A stretch of DNA of 64,000 nucleotides from Amycolatopsis antarctica (GTDB taxonomy: Bacteria; Actinomycetota; Actinomycetes; Mycobacteriales; Pseudonocardiaceae), in contig NZ_NKYE01000001.1 of NCBI RefSeq assembly GCF_002262875.1, positions 496,001 to 560,000 of the forward strand, given 5' to 3'. The notes beneath the pieces are model-generated. The model ran no database searches, was not told the origin of the DNA, and was given only the letters and a program-made list of their open reading frames with translations. The position numbers and the translations under genes were made by a program. Shown piece by piece: positions 42,762-50,203 of the stretch. Position 1 is the stretch's first letter; the number at the start of each line of letters is the position of its first letter.

Positions 42762-42976
42762 GTCGCGCCCCCTCCCATCGGCACCGGGCACGAACGGCCA
42801 CGATCGCCGTTGTGCAGGTCCTCGCAGACCGTCGCGTCAGCCGGGGTGCGATACACGGCCCGGCAGTGGTAGCAGCGCCGGAACTCCCGCACATGCCAGT
42901 CCCACGCCTGCGCCGTGGCCTTCGATACCCGGCGCGCGGCCATGTGCGGCGGTGGCGCCACCCGTAGCCGGGTCAC
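42758..42976 (-). CDS. Small zinc-binding protein, paralogue
   Basis: A 72-residue basic protein with the zinc module CYHCRAVYRTPADATVCEDLH in its middle, preceded by an Arg-rich helix. It overlaps both its neighbours by four bases (GTGA at its start and ATGA at its stop), placing it in a tightly coupled mini-operon. Related to the product of 42233-42490. Confidence 0.62.
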   Translation of the reverse strand: MTRLRVAPPPHMAARRVSKATAQAWDWHVREFRRCYHCRAVYRTPADATVCEDLHNGDRGRSCPVPMGGGAT

Positions 42977-43086
42977 CGCTCGCCGTCCTGCGACCAGTCA
43001 CGCACGGCATCCCACACACACCAGCCCACAGCGAACAGGCCAGCGGCGCCGATCACCGCCATCACAATCAGTGCTTGAGCCGTCAT
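42973..43086 (-). CDS. 37-residue single-pass membrane peptide
   Basis: A short frame found by reading the minus strand: MTAQALIVMAVIGAAGLFAV followed by GWCVWDAVRDW and an acidic end. One transmembrane helix. Its TGA overlaps the GTG start of the zinc-finger gene by four bases (42973-42976), the same coupling as between the other small genes here. The ribosome-binding site is weak, so coding status rests on overlap and composition. Confidence 0.52.
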   Translation of the reverse strand: MTAQALIVMAVIGAAGLFAVGWCVWDAVRDWSQDGER

Positions 43087-43148
43087 GCTGCGAAGCATCG
43101 AACAGGCAAGCGAAGACATGGGGTACGCGCGGACTCACCCCGCGAATG

Positions 43149-43165
43149 GGTACGTTCTGTACCCC
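43149..43165. promoter_or_regulatory. GGGTAC inverted repeat between regulator gene and small-gene operon
   Basis: GGGTAC and GTACCC with a five-base spacer (17 bp in all) lie 62 bp upstream of the 37-residue gene and just downstream of the XRE regulator stop. The form is that of a dimer operator, possibly for the adjacent regulator. Confidence 0.4.
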
Positions 43166-43170
43166 TCCGT

Positions 43171-44397
43171 TCACACCCCGACTAAGCCGACCTGCCGGGC
43201 CAGGGCGCGTGCTTCGGTCTCCACCAGCCTGCCGCCGGAGGTCACCAGCTCACCCGCGAGACTGCGCGCGATCGGGTGCGCGCGCATCGACTCGGCACTG
43301 ATCGAGGTCGCACGCTGCATGGTGTGCAAGGTCGAGATGGTGTCGCCTCGTTGGTTGTATCCACGGGCGAGTTCCAGCCACAGGCGTGCACGGCGGTCGA
43401 GGGACGGTATGGCGTCCAGGTCTCCGGCGTTGGCGTAGTCGATGGCGTGGCCGGACTTGCGGAGGTCCACGCTCACCGAGATGCCGGTCATCGTGGCGTT
43501 CGGGCTGCCGAAGAGGGTCCAGGGGTGCGCGTAGCCCTTGGGCAGCCGGGCCGTCATGGCGTCGGCCTGATCGAGGGCGTGCATAGCGTCGCCCTCACGA
43601 CCGAGCCGGGCGAGGGTGATTGAGGCGTGGAGCTGGTTCGATCCCCAGAGGGCGCGGGTGTCGTCGGAGCCGTTGTCGAGATGCGGTTCCAACACGGCCG
43701 AGGCGTCGCTGACGAGCCGCCAAGCGTCCTCTTCCCGGCCAGTGGAACGCCAGACGTTGCCGAGCACCCAGGCGGCAGCGGCGAGGGTTTCCGGGTCGTC
43801 GGCCTGCTGGGCGCACTCCATGCATCTGTCCGCAGCCAGCCACAGGAGGGCGGAATCGGCCACCCAGGCCAACACCTGCTCGGACAGCGCGTAGGCCGAA
43901 GCCAGCGCGGCGAATGCCTTGCGCCGGTCGTTTCCGTCCAGGAGGCGGGTCGCGCGGCGTCCCTCTCGGATCAAGCGGGGCAGCAGCGCGCCGGCAGCGG
44001 CCCGGGGGATGGCCGAGGCGTGCCAGGTCTGCCACGCACGCTCGGCCTGGACCGCCAGGTGTTCCGCGTTCGGCCGAGGGTCGGGGGAGACGGTCAGGTC
44101 GGCGGACTCGATGGCTTCTCGGATCGGAGCCACGATCTCGTGCCCGGCGCGGCGCTGGAGGCTGATGTTCAGCGACTCGGCGCCGGTCAGCTCGGACAGA
44201 TCGACGACGCCGAGAGCTTCGCCAAGGCGGATCAGCATGTCGATTCGGGGTGGCTGTCGCCGGCCTCGTTCCACGGCTTTCAACCATTCGGCCGAGCGGC
44301 CCACCAGACCAGCCACCACAGGGCGACTCTTACCGGTGCGTTCGCGGATGGCCTGGATGCGTTCACCGATCGGCCTGCCGGCCAGCTCATCGCTCAT
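43171..44397 (-). CDS. XRE-type helix-turn-helix regulator with TPR-like sensor region
   Basis: A 408-residue regulator. Residues 10-65 form an XRE helix-turn-helix (RIQAIRERTGKSRPVVAGLV, then EWLKAVERGRRQPPRIDMLI). The remaining 320 residues are helical pairs resembling TPR repeats (AFAALASAYALSEQVLAWVA, ETLAAAAWVLGNVWRSTGRE). This architecture is common in actinomycetes, often within mobile elements. ATG at 44395-44397 follows AAAGGTGA. It is downstream of three overlapping small genes, separated by hairpins, and upstream of the four-gene small operon it may regulate. Confidence 0.85.
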   Translation of the reverse strand: MSDELAGRPIGERIQAIRERTGKSRPVVAGLVGRSAEWLKAVERGRRQPPRIDMLIRLGEALGVVDLSELTGAESLNISLQRRAGHEIVAPIREAIESADLTVSPDPRPNAEHLAVQAERAWQTWHASAIPRAAAGALLPRLIREGRRATRLLDGNDRRKAFAALASAYALSEQVLAWVADSALLWLAADRCMECAQQADDPETLAAAAWVLGNVWRSTGREEDAWRLVSDASAVLEPHLDNGSDDTRALWGSNQLHASITLARLGREGDAMHALDQADAMTARLPKGYAHPWTLFGSPNATMTGISVSVDLRKSGHAIDYANAGDLDAIPSLDRRARLWLELARGYNQRGDTISTLHTMQRATSISAESMRAHPIARSLAGELVTSGGRLVETEARALARQVGLVGV

Positions 44398-44411
44398 TGC
44401 CGTCACCTTTT

Positions 44412-44455
44412 CGCGGGTTGACCTCCCCGCGTGCCCCCGGGAGCTACCCGGGGGC
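44412..44455. terminator. Hairpins between the small-gene trio and the regulator gene
   Basis: Arms GCCCCCGGG (44433-44441) and CCCGGGGGC (44447-44455) with a five-base loop form a strong stem. A second stem pairs CGCGGG (44412-44417) with CCCGCG (44426-44431). They lie in the 113-bp gap upstream of the regulator start and may terminate or attenuate the leftward transcript. Confidence 0.55.
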
Positions 44456-44510
44456 GTTCCTCCGCGAAGAGGTCCCACCAGAGTACCGGCGGGAACGTTG
44501 TCGGTCAGGG

Positions 44511-44675
44511 CTACCGCAGAACAGGGAGAACCGACACATCGAAATCGGCGGCCGGGACGCTGTCCTGCCGCACGAACCGATCGATGCCGCCCGTAGACAC
44601 CTCGCGCCACACGTGCACGGTCGATCCGTCGACCTGGACCCGATAGCGGACCCCGTCCACCACGTGGACCGTCAC
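44511..44675 (-). CDS. 54-residue hypothetical protein
   Basis: Found by reading the minus strand: MTVHVVDGVRYRVQVDGSTV, then HVWREVSTGGIDRF and a hydrophobic end, stop TAG at 44511-44513. The GTG overlaps the stop of the 91-residue gene by four bases. Alternating residues suggest a small beta-sheet protein. No family recognised. Confidence 0.55.
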   Translation of the reverse strand: MTVHVVDGVRYRVQVDGSTVHVWREVSTGGIDRFVRQDSVPAADFDVSVLPVLR

Positions 44676-44947
44676 CGTACGGCCTCTTCAGCTTGCTCGG
44701 CCGCGTGTCGGGCCAGCAGCGCATCCACCCGCCCGGCGGTCGCGTCGTCGCTCTCCCGGATCTGCCCGACGAGCGTGTGACGCAGTTCGTGGAGGTGTCG
44801 GAGAGCGGCGTCGATCGAGTGGATGGCGGAGTTCGCAGCTCCGCGGACTTCCGGTTGCGCTCTCGTGTTGTCGCGCATCTCCCACAGGCTCAGCGCGGCG
44901 GACATCTCCTCGACGGCCGCCCGAACCTGCTTCACCAGCGCGCTCAT
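44672..44947 (-). CDS. 91-residue coiled-coil-like protein
   Basis: An almost entirely helical acidic protein (VRAAVEEMSAALSLWEMRD, HSIDAALRHLHELRHTLVG, then a Glu/Ala-rich C-terminal helix). ATG at 44945-44947 overlaps the preceding stop (ATGA), and its own stop overlaps the next GTG. It could be a structural or partner protein; no family recognised. Confidence 0.65.
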   Translation of the reverse strand: MSALVKQVRAAVEEMSAALSLWEMRDNTRAQPEVRGAANSAIHSIDAALRHLHELRHTLVGQIRESDDATAGRVDALLARHAAEQAEEAVR

Positions 44948-45201
44948 CGCGTCGCCTCGGCGAAAGCGTCACCGATGCGCCAGCCGGTGCGGGATACCGT
45001 CGCCAGCTCCTCGGCGACAGCTTCGTGCAACGCCGGTTCCGCAGCCGGGCGAGTGAGACAGCGGTAGACGCTGCGGAAGCCCGCGACAACCGCGAGAGCC
45101 GAGAAGTATCCGGCCACGACCGACGCCGCCACGAGCATGGCGACCGCCCCGTCATCACCGGGCGCGGACACCACAGCGACGACGATCAGGACGACAGCCA
45201 T
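44944..45201 (-). CDS. 85-residue membrane protein, first gene of the element's leftward operon
   Basis: An ATG start at 45199-45201 gives MAVVLIVVAVVSAPGDDGAV followed by a second hydrophobic segment (AMLVAASVVAGYFSALAVV), then a soluble tail of about 40 residues. Two transmembrane helices. The longer open frame upstream reads through the attachment site and is not credible. It starts 144 bp from attR. Confidence 0.65.
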   Translation of the reverse strand: MAVVLIVVAVVSAPGDDGAVAMLVAASVVAGYFSALAVVAGFRSVYRCLTRPAAEPALHEAVAEELATVSRTGWRIGDAFAEATR

Positions 45202-45344
45202 CACTGCGGTCCGGGTAGGACAGTGCTGTTCCGTTTGACGGTCGCCTACCGCCAATCGCGGCCAACGATAGCCAACGCTGTTTTGGCTGGTAGATGGGTC
45301 GTATCGAGGTGTTTCCGCTGGTGCCGGAATCATTGGCCGTAGAC

Positions 45345-45392
45345 CACCCAGATCTACGAGGGCACCAACCAGATCCAGCGCATGGTGATGGC
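45345..45392 (+). repeat. attR, second copy of the 48-bp direct repeat
   Basis: Identical to 38868-38915. The sequence continues GCGCGGGCGC and encodes the native end of FadE25 (MARALLKG then TGA at 45412-45414) with synonymous differences from the element-borne end. It is thus the remnant of the host gene displaced by integration, not a duplicated gene. About 180 bp of non-coding DNA follow before the hydrolase. Confidence 0.9.
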
Positions 45393-45593
45393 GCGGGCGC
45401 TGTTGAAGGGCTGAGCCAGTCGGCGGGGGTGATCTCGTACCGGTGCCGGGTGGCAACGTTCGCCCCGTCGACCATCTTGCGTAGCTGTTCATCGGGCAGC
45501 GTGCTTGTTCCGCCAATGACGTAGCGACGGATCATACTGCCGCGCCGACCGGAAGCGGGTTCCGGCCGGCGCAGCGGGCACGGTGATGTCGTG

Positions 45594-46322
45594 TCAGCTC
45601 AAATGCCTGGTGAAGAACCTCAGCGAGCTGTCCACTTCGAACGACGGCACATCGCCGTGCCTGCCGGGGTTGGCATGCAAGGTCTTCTCAGCCGAGGCCA
45701 GGGCGTCGAACAGTGCCAGGCTCTGGTCCCGCGACACCATCTGGTCGTCCCACTGGACCAGAAACCGCACTGGCACGGTGATCCGCGCGGCATCCTCGGT
45801 CAGTCCGTGCGCGCCGAGAAGGCCCAGCACCGCAGCGCGGATCCGGGGCTCCGTGGCGATGAGCGGGACGCCGAGCCCGCAACCCAACGACGTACCCGCG
45901 TAGCCCACCGGGCCGGCACCGACCTGATCGAGGCACTGGACCGCGGTCAGGACCGCCTGCCAGTCCGCGACGGCCCGACCGGCCAGATAGCGGTGCATGC
46001 CGGCGACCTGTGCGCCCGGATTCTCACCGGCGGCGATGCCGGTCCGCATCTCGGCCGCGATCCGGCCGAACTCCTCGCTCTTGGGCCGGTCGCCGTGATT
46101 GGGCGCGTCGATCGCGACGACAGCGAAACCCTCGGCAGCGTAACGGCGCGCGTGGGACACGGTGCCTGGGGCCATCTTGTGCTGCCCGCCACCATGGCCC
46201 AGCAGAATCAGCGGACGAATACCGCGGGCGTCGTGCGGCGTCCACAGCACGCCGGGAATCTCATCGAGGGTGAAGAACTGTTCGGTGACGCCGTCCGACG
46301 ACGTCCGGGAGGTGAAGCGCAT
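45594..46322 (-). CDS. Alpha/beta hydrolase (dienelactone hydrolase-like)
   Basis: A 242-residue hydrolase. LILLGHGGGQHK is the oxyanion strand, GYAGTSLGCGLGVP the nucleophile elbow with serine in GTSLG, FLVQWDDQMVS holds the acid, and PGRHGDVP the histidine. This order and length fit small esterases or dienelactone hydrolase-like proteins. ATG at 46320-46322 (MRFTSRTSSDGV) is preferred; a longer frame to 46376 has no added domain. Substrate unknown. It stands alone on the chromosome side of attR. Confidence 0.88.
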   Translation of the reverse strand: MRFTSRTSSDGVTEQFFTLDEIPGVLWTPHDARGIRPLILLGHGGGQHKMAPGTVSHARRYAAEGFAVVAIDAPNHGDRPKSEEFGRIAAEMRTGIAAGENPGAQVAGMHRYLAGRAVADWQAVLTAVQCLDQVGAGPVGYAGTSLGCGLGVPLIATEPRIRAAVLGLLGAHGLTEDAARITVPVRFLVQWDDQMVSRDQSLALFDALASAEKTLHANPGRHGDVPSFEVDSSLRFFTRHLS

Positions 46323-46887
46323 CAGCGTTTCAAGCCTTTCGGGATGCCTTGTGCGGGCGCTCCCTAAGCCATGCAAAGAAGGGAGCCCCGACCTGTCACA
46401 GAGTTGATCGGTCTCACCTCCTCGAATTCGCGGTGTTGCACAGCGGCACCGAAGTTATCACAGATCATCTTCCGCGTCCCGGGGAACGTCTGCCAGGTCG
46501 CCAGTGGCGCGGTAGGCGCCTGGCACATGTTCAGCGGCCCGTCGTGCACCTGGGTCAGCGTCGTGATCCTTGTGGATGACGTTGGTTCTCAAACATGGAA
46601 GACCATTGCCGGTCCCGTCTGGAATGCCGAGGCCTTCACTGCAAGCCACGTCAACATTTGTCCTGACATTCTCGCTGGTTCGGAAGCAGTTTCCCGGTCT
46701 GGGGCTGAAGCACTCCTCAACGAGATGTTTCAACGGTGGTTGCCGAGTCGGCACGGCCGAGCGCCAACCTTGAATTCCATCGACCACAAAGCGCCGATCA
46801 ACAGATTTCCTCCTCGGCGTCGGTATTTCTTCGCCAGCTTCGGTGAAGGCACCGGCCCAATGCCTGACGGATGTCCGAGCGTGCGCC
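46323..46887. other. Intergenic stretch without a supported gene
   Basis: About 565 bp of visibly lower GC. Open frames on both strands (for example 46371-46913 plus and 46458-46787 minus) lack domains and ribosome-binding sites. A minus-strand frame near 46364-46549 gives GPLNMCQAPTAPLATWQTF, which I cannot place. It may be debris left near the insertion site. Confidence 0.4.
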
Positions 46888-47271
46888 TCAACCCGGGTCG
46901 GCCGTGCCGGTGACCGGACTTGCCGCGTCGCCGGGGCTGTCGATGGCGTGGCGCAGGCCGGTCAGCCAACTCAGGTGGCCGCGTAGCGCGGTGCGCCCGG
47001 ACGGGGACAGACGCAGCCAGGTCCGGGGTCGCCGACCGACCGAACCCTTGCGGATCTCCAGGTAGCCGGCCTCTTCGAGGGTCCGGCTGTGCTTGGAGAC
47101 GGCGGAGTCGCTGGCGCCGATCAGGTCTCGGACGGTGGCGAACTCGACCCAGTCGGCGCCCTGCAGTAGTGCGCACAGCGCCAATCGGGGCCCGGTCTCG
47201 AAGATCGGGTGACGCTCGGCCACCGTGTCCACGGGAGTGGTTCCGGTGCCGGAACGGTCGGACTCCGTCAC
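46888..47271 (-). CDS. Winged-helix (HTH_34-type) transcriptional regulator
   Basis: A 127-residue protein with one winged helix-turn-helix: RLALCALLQGADWVEFATV, then GASDSAVSKHSRTLEEAGYL and IRKGSVGRRPRTWLRLSP (wing). This is the PF13601-like MarR/ArsR-related pattern. GTG at 47269-47271 overlaps the stop of the membrane gene (GTGA), so the pair is translationally coupled and the regulator probably controls its own operon. Confidence 0.88.
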   Translation of the reverse strand: MTESDRSGTGTTPVDTVAERHPIFETGPRLALCALLQGADWVEFATVRDLIGASDSAVSKHSRTLEEAGYLEIRKGSVGRRPRTWLRLSPSGRTALRGHLSWLTGLRHAIDSPGDAASPVTGTADPG

Positions 47272-47732
47272 AGCGCGATCCGGCCGGCCGCGATGTCGTC
47301 GCGCATCCTCGCGCGGGTCCAGATCTGGCCCACCAGGATGAACGCGGCCACCGGGACGAGGATCACCGAGGCGGCGACGCGATGACCGTTCTCGACCAGC
47401 GCGTAGATGCCGCCGACGCTGGCGAGGGTGACCGCGAGCACGGCGAACCGCACCTTCCGGGCGCTGGGATACGCGCCGATCCGGCGCGGCAGCGCGACCC
47501 CGGACCGCTGACGCTGGATCACCGAGTAGGCCGCCGAAACCAAGCAGACCGCGAGCAGTACCCACTGGAGGTTGGTGGACTGCCCGGGCAGGAACGACAG
47601 CCAGATCGGGATCCCGGCGATCAGCACCAGCGCGACCCCGTGGACCGCCCAGTAGGTGCGGGAGAGCTCGGCGTAGGTGGACAGCTTGCGTCGTGCGTCG
47701 ACGACCTGGTCCAGTTCGGGCGTGTCAGACAT
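47268..47732 (-). CDS. Four-helix membrane protein co-transcribed with the winged-helix regulator
   Basis: A 154-residue protein with four hydrophobic segments (about residues 28-48, 55-72, 92-111 and 118-137) and a cytoplasmic N-terminus rich in charged residues (DQVVDARRKLSTYAELSRTY). HTH_34-type regulators often accompany such a small integral membrane protein. ATG at 47730-47732. Function unknown; it may sense a membrane signal for its partner. Confidence 0.82.
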   Translation of the reverse strand: MSDTPELDQVVDARRKLSTYAELSRTYWAVHGVALVLIAGIPIWLSFLPGQSTNLQWVLLAVCLVSAAYSVIQRQRSGVALPRRIGAYPSARKVRFAVLAVTLASVGGIYALVENGHRVAASVILVPVAAFILVGQIWTRARMRDDIAAGRIAL

Positions 47733-47754
47733 GTTCTTCTCCGATCTGCATCAA

Positions 47755-47798
47755 CTTTCTATATGGAAAGCATATGCGGAGTGGATAGTTCTTGTCAA
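47755..47798 (-). promoter_or_regulatory. Sigma-A-like promoter with overlapping inverted repeat
   Basis: On the minus strand TTGACA (47793-47798) and TATGCT (47769-47774) are spaced by 18 bases, about 40 bp upstream of the membrane-regulator operon. Just downstream, CTTTCTATATGGAAAG (47755-47770) is an inverted repeat overlapping the -10, well placed to be the operator of the winged-helix regulator. Confidence 0.55.
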
Positions 47799-47948
47799 AG
47801 AGTGCGGGCGAGCGGGGGCAGCGCGAAGGGTGCGGCCGTCCCGTCCCCGCAGGTGCTCGCTTCCTCGCGGGTAACGTTGTCCGCAGCGCCCTGTCCGTGT
47901 CGCGCTTACGCTGTTTTCCTTGCTGTCACGGGATTTCGGAGGTGGCCG

Positions 47949-48194
47949 ATGACGCTGGACACGGCGACGATCCCGGTGGCGCTGCGTGCGGACACCGGCG
48001 TGTTGTGGGACTTCCACCGCCCGGGCGCCGGCCCGGCCGGGCTCGCCGCTCATACGGCGGCCGTCGGGGAAGCGGATGCGGTGATCGACGCCCTGGTCGA
48101 CGCGACGCCGGACGACGTGCCGATGGCCGTGCTCGCCGCCGCCGAACGCCTGCGCTCGGGTGGGTACGGCGCGAGACGCCTGCCGCCAGAGTGA
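47949..48194 (+). CDS. Small conserved-type hypothetical protein
   Basis: An 81-residue acidic protein (MTLDTATIPVALRADTGVLW, then EADAVIDALVDATPDDVPM and a basic end). The ATG has GGAGG upstream at good spacing. No domain recognised. It is divergent from the membrane-regulator operon. Confidence 0.6.
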   Translation: MTLDTATIPVALRADTGVLWDFHRPGAGPAGLAAHTAAVGEADAVIDALVDATPDDVPMAVLAAAERLRSGGYGARRLPPE

Positions 48195-48304
48195 TCGGCG
48201 GAACCCGGTGACCGATGGTTCCGGCAGGTCAGCCCCTCACGCTCGGCGATCTTCACTCTTCTGGGTAATGCTTCCGTCCGCGTAGTGGATGAGGAGGCAC
48301 GTGG

Positions 48305-49117
48305 ATGGCGGGCAGGACGCGGCAGGTGAAGAACAGCAAGGTGGCGCAGGGGCTGGGCCGGGCGGGCATGGCCTGCTTCGGGCTGGTGCACCTGATCGTC
48401 GGATACCTCGCGGTGCGCATCGCGGTGGGCAGCGGCGGGCAGGAGGCCGACCAGCGGGGAGCGGTCGCCGAGATCGGCTCGACCGCGCCGGGCAAGGTCG
48501 TGCTGTGGGTACTGGTGGTCGGCCTGTTCGCCTACGGCCTGTGGCAGATCCTGATGGCCGCCAAGGGATACCACTGGATCGGCAAGGACCGTGACCGCAC
48601 GCTCAAGCGGGTCGGCTCGGCCGCGCGCGCCGTCGTGGTGCTCGGGCTGGCCGGGTACGCGGCGAGTCTCGCCGCGGGCGGAGGCGGCGGTGGTTCGGGG
48701 GACGCACAGCAGCAGGAGCTCACCGCGAAGCTGCTGGCGCTGCCCGCGGGCAAGATCGTCGTTGGCCTCGTGGCGCTGGTGGTGGCCGGGGTGGCGATCG
48801 CGTCGATCGTGAAGGGCGTGCGCCGGACCTTCACCGAGGACCTGGACATGCACGACCTGCCGAAGGGGACGCAGCGGTGGGTGACCCGCCTCGGGGTCGC
48901 CGGTTACGTCGCCAAGGGTGTCGTGTTCGGCATCATCGCCGTGCTGATCGGCTTCGCGGCCTTCACCGCCGACGCGGGCCAGGCGGGCGGGCTGGACGCC
49001 GCGCTGCGAACGCTGGCCGCCCAGCCGTTCGGCGTGTTCGCGCTGGTCGCGGTCGCGGCCGGATTCGCCGCTTTCGGCGTCTACTGCTTCGGGGCCGCCC
49101 GCGCGCACAAGCACTGA
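48305..49117 (+). CDS. DUF1206 membrane protein
   Basis: A 270-residue protein with three repeats of a two-helix unit, each carrying GRAG or similar before a membrane helix: LGRAGMACFGLVHLIVGYL, SAARAVVVLGLAGYAASLA, and RLGVAGYVAKGVVFGIIAVL. Six hydrophobic segments in all. This is the DUF1206 pattern, widespread in actinobacteria and of unknown function. ATG follows GAGGAGG-like bases. It precedes doxX, another small membrane protein. Confidence 0.88.
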   Translation: MAGRTRQVKNSKVAQGLGRAGMACFGLVHLIVGYLAVRIAVGSGGQEADQRGAVAEIGSTAPGKVVLWVLVVGLFAYGLWQILMAAKGYHWIGKDRDRTLKRVGSAARAVVVLGLAGYAASLAAGGGGGGSGDAQQQELTAKLLALPAGKIVVGLVALVVAGVAIASIVKGVRRTFTEDLDMHDLPKGTQRWVTRLGVAGYVAKGVVFGIIAVLIGFAAFTADAGQAGGLDAALRTLAAQPFGVFALVAVAAGFAAFGVYCFGAARAHKH

Positions 49118-49206
49118 GGAACCGGCCCGTCCGCGGCGAGCCGCCGTGCGGGTGACGCGACCCGGACTTCACATCGTCTTCAGAACGGACTCGGTACGGT
49201 CGACGC

Positions 49207-49226
49207 CTAGTTGAAACTTCACCTAG
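49207..49226. promoter_or_regulatory. Imperfect palindrome upstream of doxX
   Basis: CTAGTTGAAACTTCACCTAG is a 20-bp imperfect palindrome (CTAG-N-TGAA-N2-TTCA-N-CTAG) 29 bp upstream of the doxX ATG. Motifs of this shape are operators for small redox or MarR/DUF24-type regulators in other bacteria. No regulator gene is adjacent. Confidence 0.45.
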
Positions 49227-49255
49227 ATGCCGACGGGTAAGGGAGTTGCCGCGAC

Positions 49256-49693
49256 ATGTTCGCTCGGGTAGGGGACCTCACGGCGTTACTGGGCAGGATC
49301 GTGATCGGGATCGTGTTCCTGGCACACGGCCTGCAGAAATGGGACAAGGGCATCGACGGCACCGCCGCGATGATGGCCGGCAGCGGGCTGCCGCTGCCGG
49401 AGGTCGCGGCGGTGTTCACCATCGCCGTGGAGATCATCGGCTCGGTCGCGTTCATCGTCGGATTCGCGTTGCCGCTGGTCGGCATCGGCTACGCGGTGGT
49501 CGGTCTCGGCGCGGTGTTCGCCGTGCACCTCGACGCGGGACTGACCGGGCAGGGCGGCTACGAGTTCGTCCTGGTGCTCGCCGCCGCCGGTCTCGCCCTC
49601 GGCTTCAACGGCGGAGCGTTCTCCCTCGACCGGGTGCTGTTCGGGGGCCGGTTCTCCGGCCACAGGCAGGACCGGACCAAGCAGCCCGCCTGA
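49256..49693 (+). CDS. DoxX-family membrane protein
   Basis: A 145-residue protein with four transmembrane helices. The signature GRIVIGIVFLAHGLQKW opens the first helix, followed by IAVEIIGSVAFIVGFALPLV and a third helix near GYAVVGLGAVFAVHL. DoxX proteins take part in thiol or redox homeostasis in mycobacteria (as part of a membrane oxidoreductase complex), but many are untested. ATG follows AAGGGAG. The palindrome just upstream may control it. Confidence 0.9.
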   Translation: MFARVGDLTALLGRIVIGIVFLAHGLQKWDKGIDGTAAMMAGSGLPLPEVAAVFTIAVEIIGSVAFIVGFALPLVGIGYAVVGLGAVFAVHLDAGLTGQGGYEFVLVLAAAGLALGFNGGAFSLDRVLFGGRFSGHRQDRTKQPA

Positions 49694-49696
49694 TCC

Positions 49697-50188
49697 TCAG
49701 CCGACGCGGAATCGCAGCCGCGTGCCGGGGTATTCGACCTCGGGCGGCATGCGCTCCCACCGTTCGACGCGGCCGTTCGCCACGGACTCCGCCACTGCGG
49801 GCCAGAAGCGGACGGCCGCTCCGTTCGCATGGTCGAACGACAGGGTCCAGATTCCCGGATGACGCACCACCAGCGCCCGCGCGGCGATCCCGCCGACGCC
49901 CTGACGCCGATGCGAACGCAGCACGAAGAACTCGCTGATGTTCCACGCGCCGCCCGTCCCGGTGTTGTCCCGGGCCATGGCGAATCCGGCGAGCACATCG
50001 TCGATGGTGATGAAGTACGCCTCGCGGTCGGTTTCGGTGAAATAGGCGTCCAGCCACTCGTAGTGGTACGTGCCGTCATCGGACAGGTCCAGGTCGCGGA
50101 ACTCGGTGCTGTCGTGCAGGTACAACTGCAGCAGGTTGCCCAGTACCGATTTCTGCCCGGCCGGCACCGGCACCAGTCCGACGTACAT
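49697..50188 (-). CDS. GNAT family N-acetyltransferase
   Basis: A 163-residue acetyltransferase. Core elements in order: EAYFITIDDVLAGFAMARD, ISEFFVLRSHRRQGVGGIAA with the acetyl-CoA loop RRQGVG, then a later strand (WTLSFDHANGAAVRFW). A single GNAT domain of normal length, substrate unknown. It is convergent with doxX and upstream of the TIGR03089 gene in the leftward direction, with 15 bp between them. Confidence 0.85.
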   Translation of the reverse strand: MYVGLVPVPAGQKSVLGNLLQLYLHDSTEFRDLDLSDDGTYHYEWLDAYFTETDREAYFITIDDVLAGFAMARDNTGTGGAWNISEFFVLRSHRRQGVGGIAARALVVRHPGIWTLSFDHANGAAVRFWPAVAESVANGRVERWERMPPEVEYPGTRLRFRVG

Positions 50189-50203
50189 CTCCCGCGCTCC
50201 GCC

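Larger units (their letters stand above)
38868..45392. mobile_element. Integrative element of about 6.5 kb inserted in fadE25, probably defective
   Basis: Bounded by the perfect 48-bp direct repeat. Contents from left to right: a tyrosine integrase remnant, a holin-like protein, a 48-bp palindrome terminator, a DinD/BRO-type antirepressor, a decayed stretch, a WXG-like protein and DUF3558 lipoprotein pair, small zinc-finger proteins, an XRE/TPR-like regulator and very small overlapping genes. No replication, tra or excisionase gene is recognised. The host gene is kept intact by synonymous replacement of its end. Short repeats near each end may be integrase arm sites. The mixed content fits a degraded prophage or actinomycete integrative conjugative element. 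Confidence 0.88.

Noticed and set aside
45345..45414. Duplicated acyl-CoA dehydrogenase gene fragment
   Set aside because: Explained completely as attR with the native gene end after site-specific integration.
45155..45535. 126-residue minus-strand frame beginning MIRRYVIGG
   Set aside because: It runs antisense through the displaced fadE25 end and attR; the first 40 residues look gene-like but have no ribosome-binding site or family, so it may be a fragment at most.
46364..46549. 61-residue minus-strand frame with GPLNMCQAP
   Set aside because: A stop lies 16 codons before its start, it has no clear ribosome-binding site, and no family is recognised.
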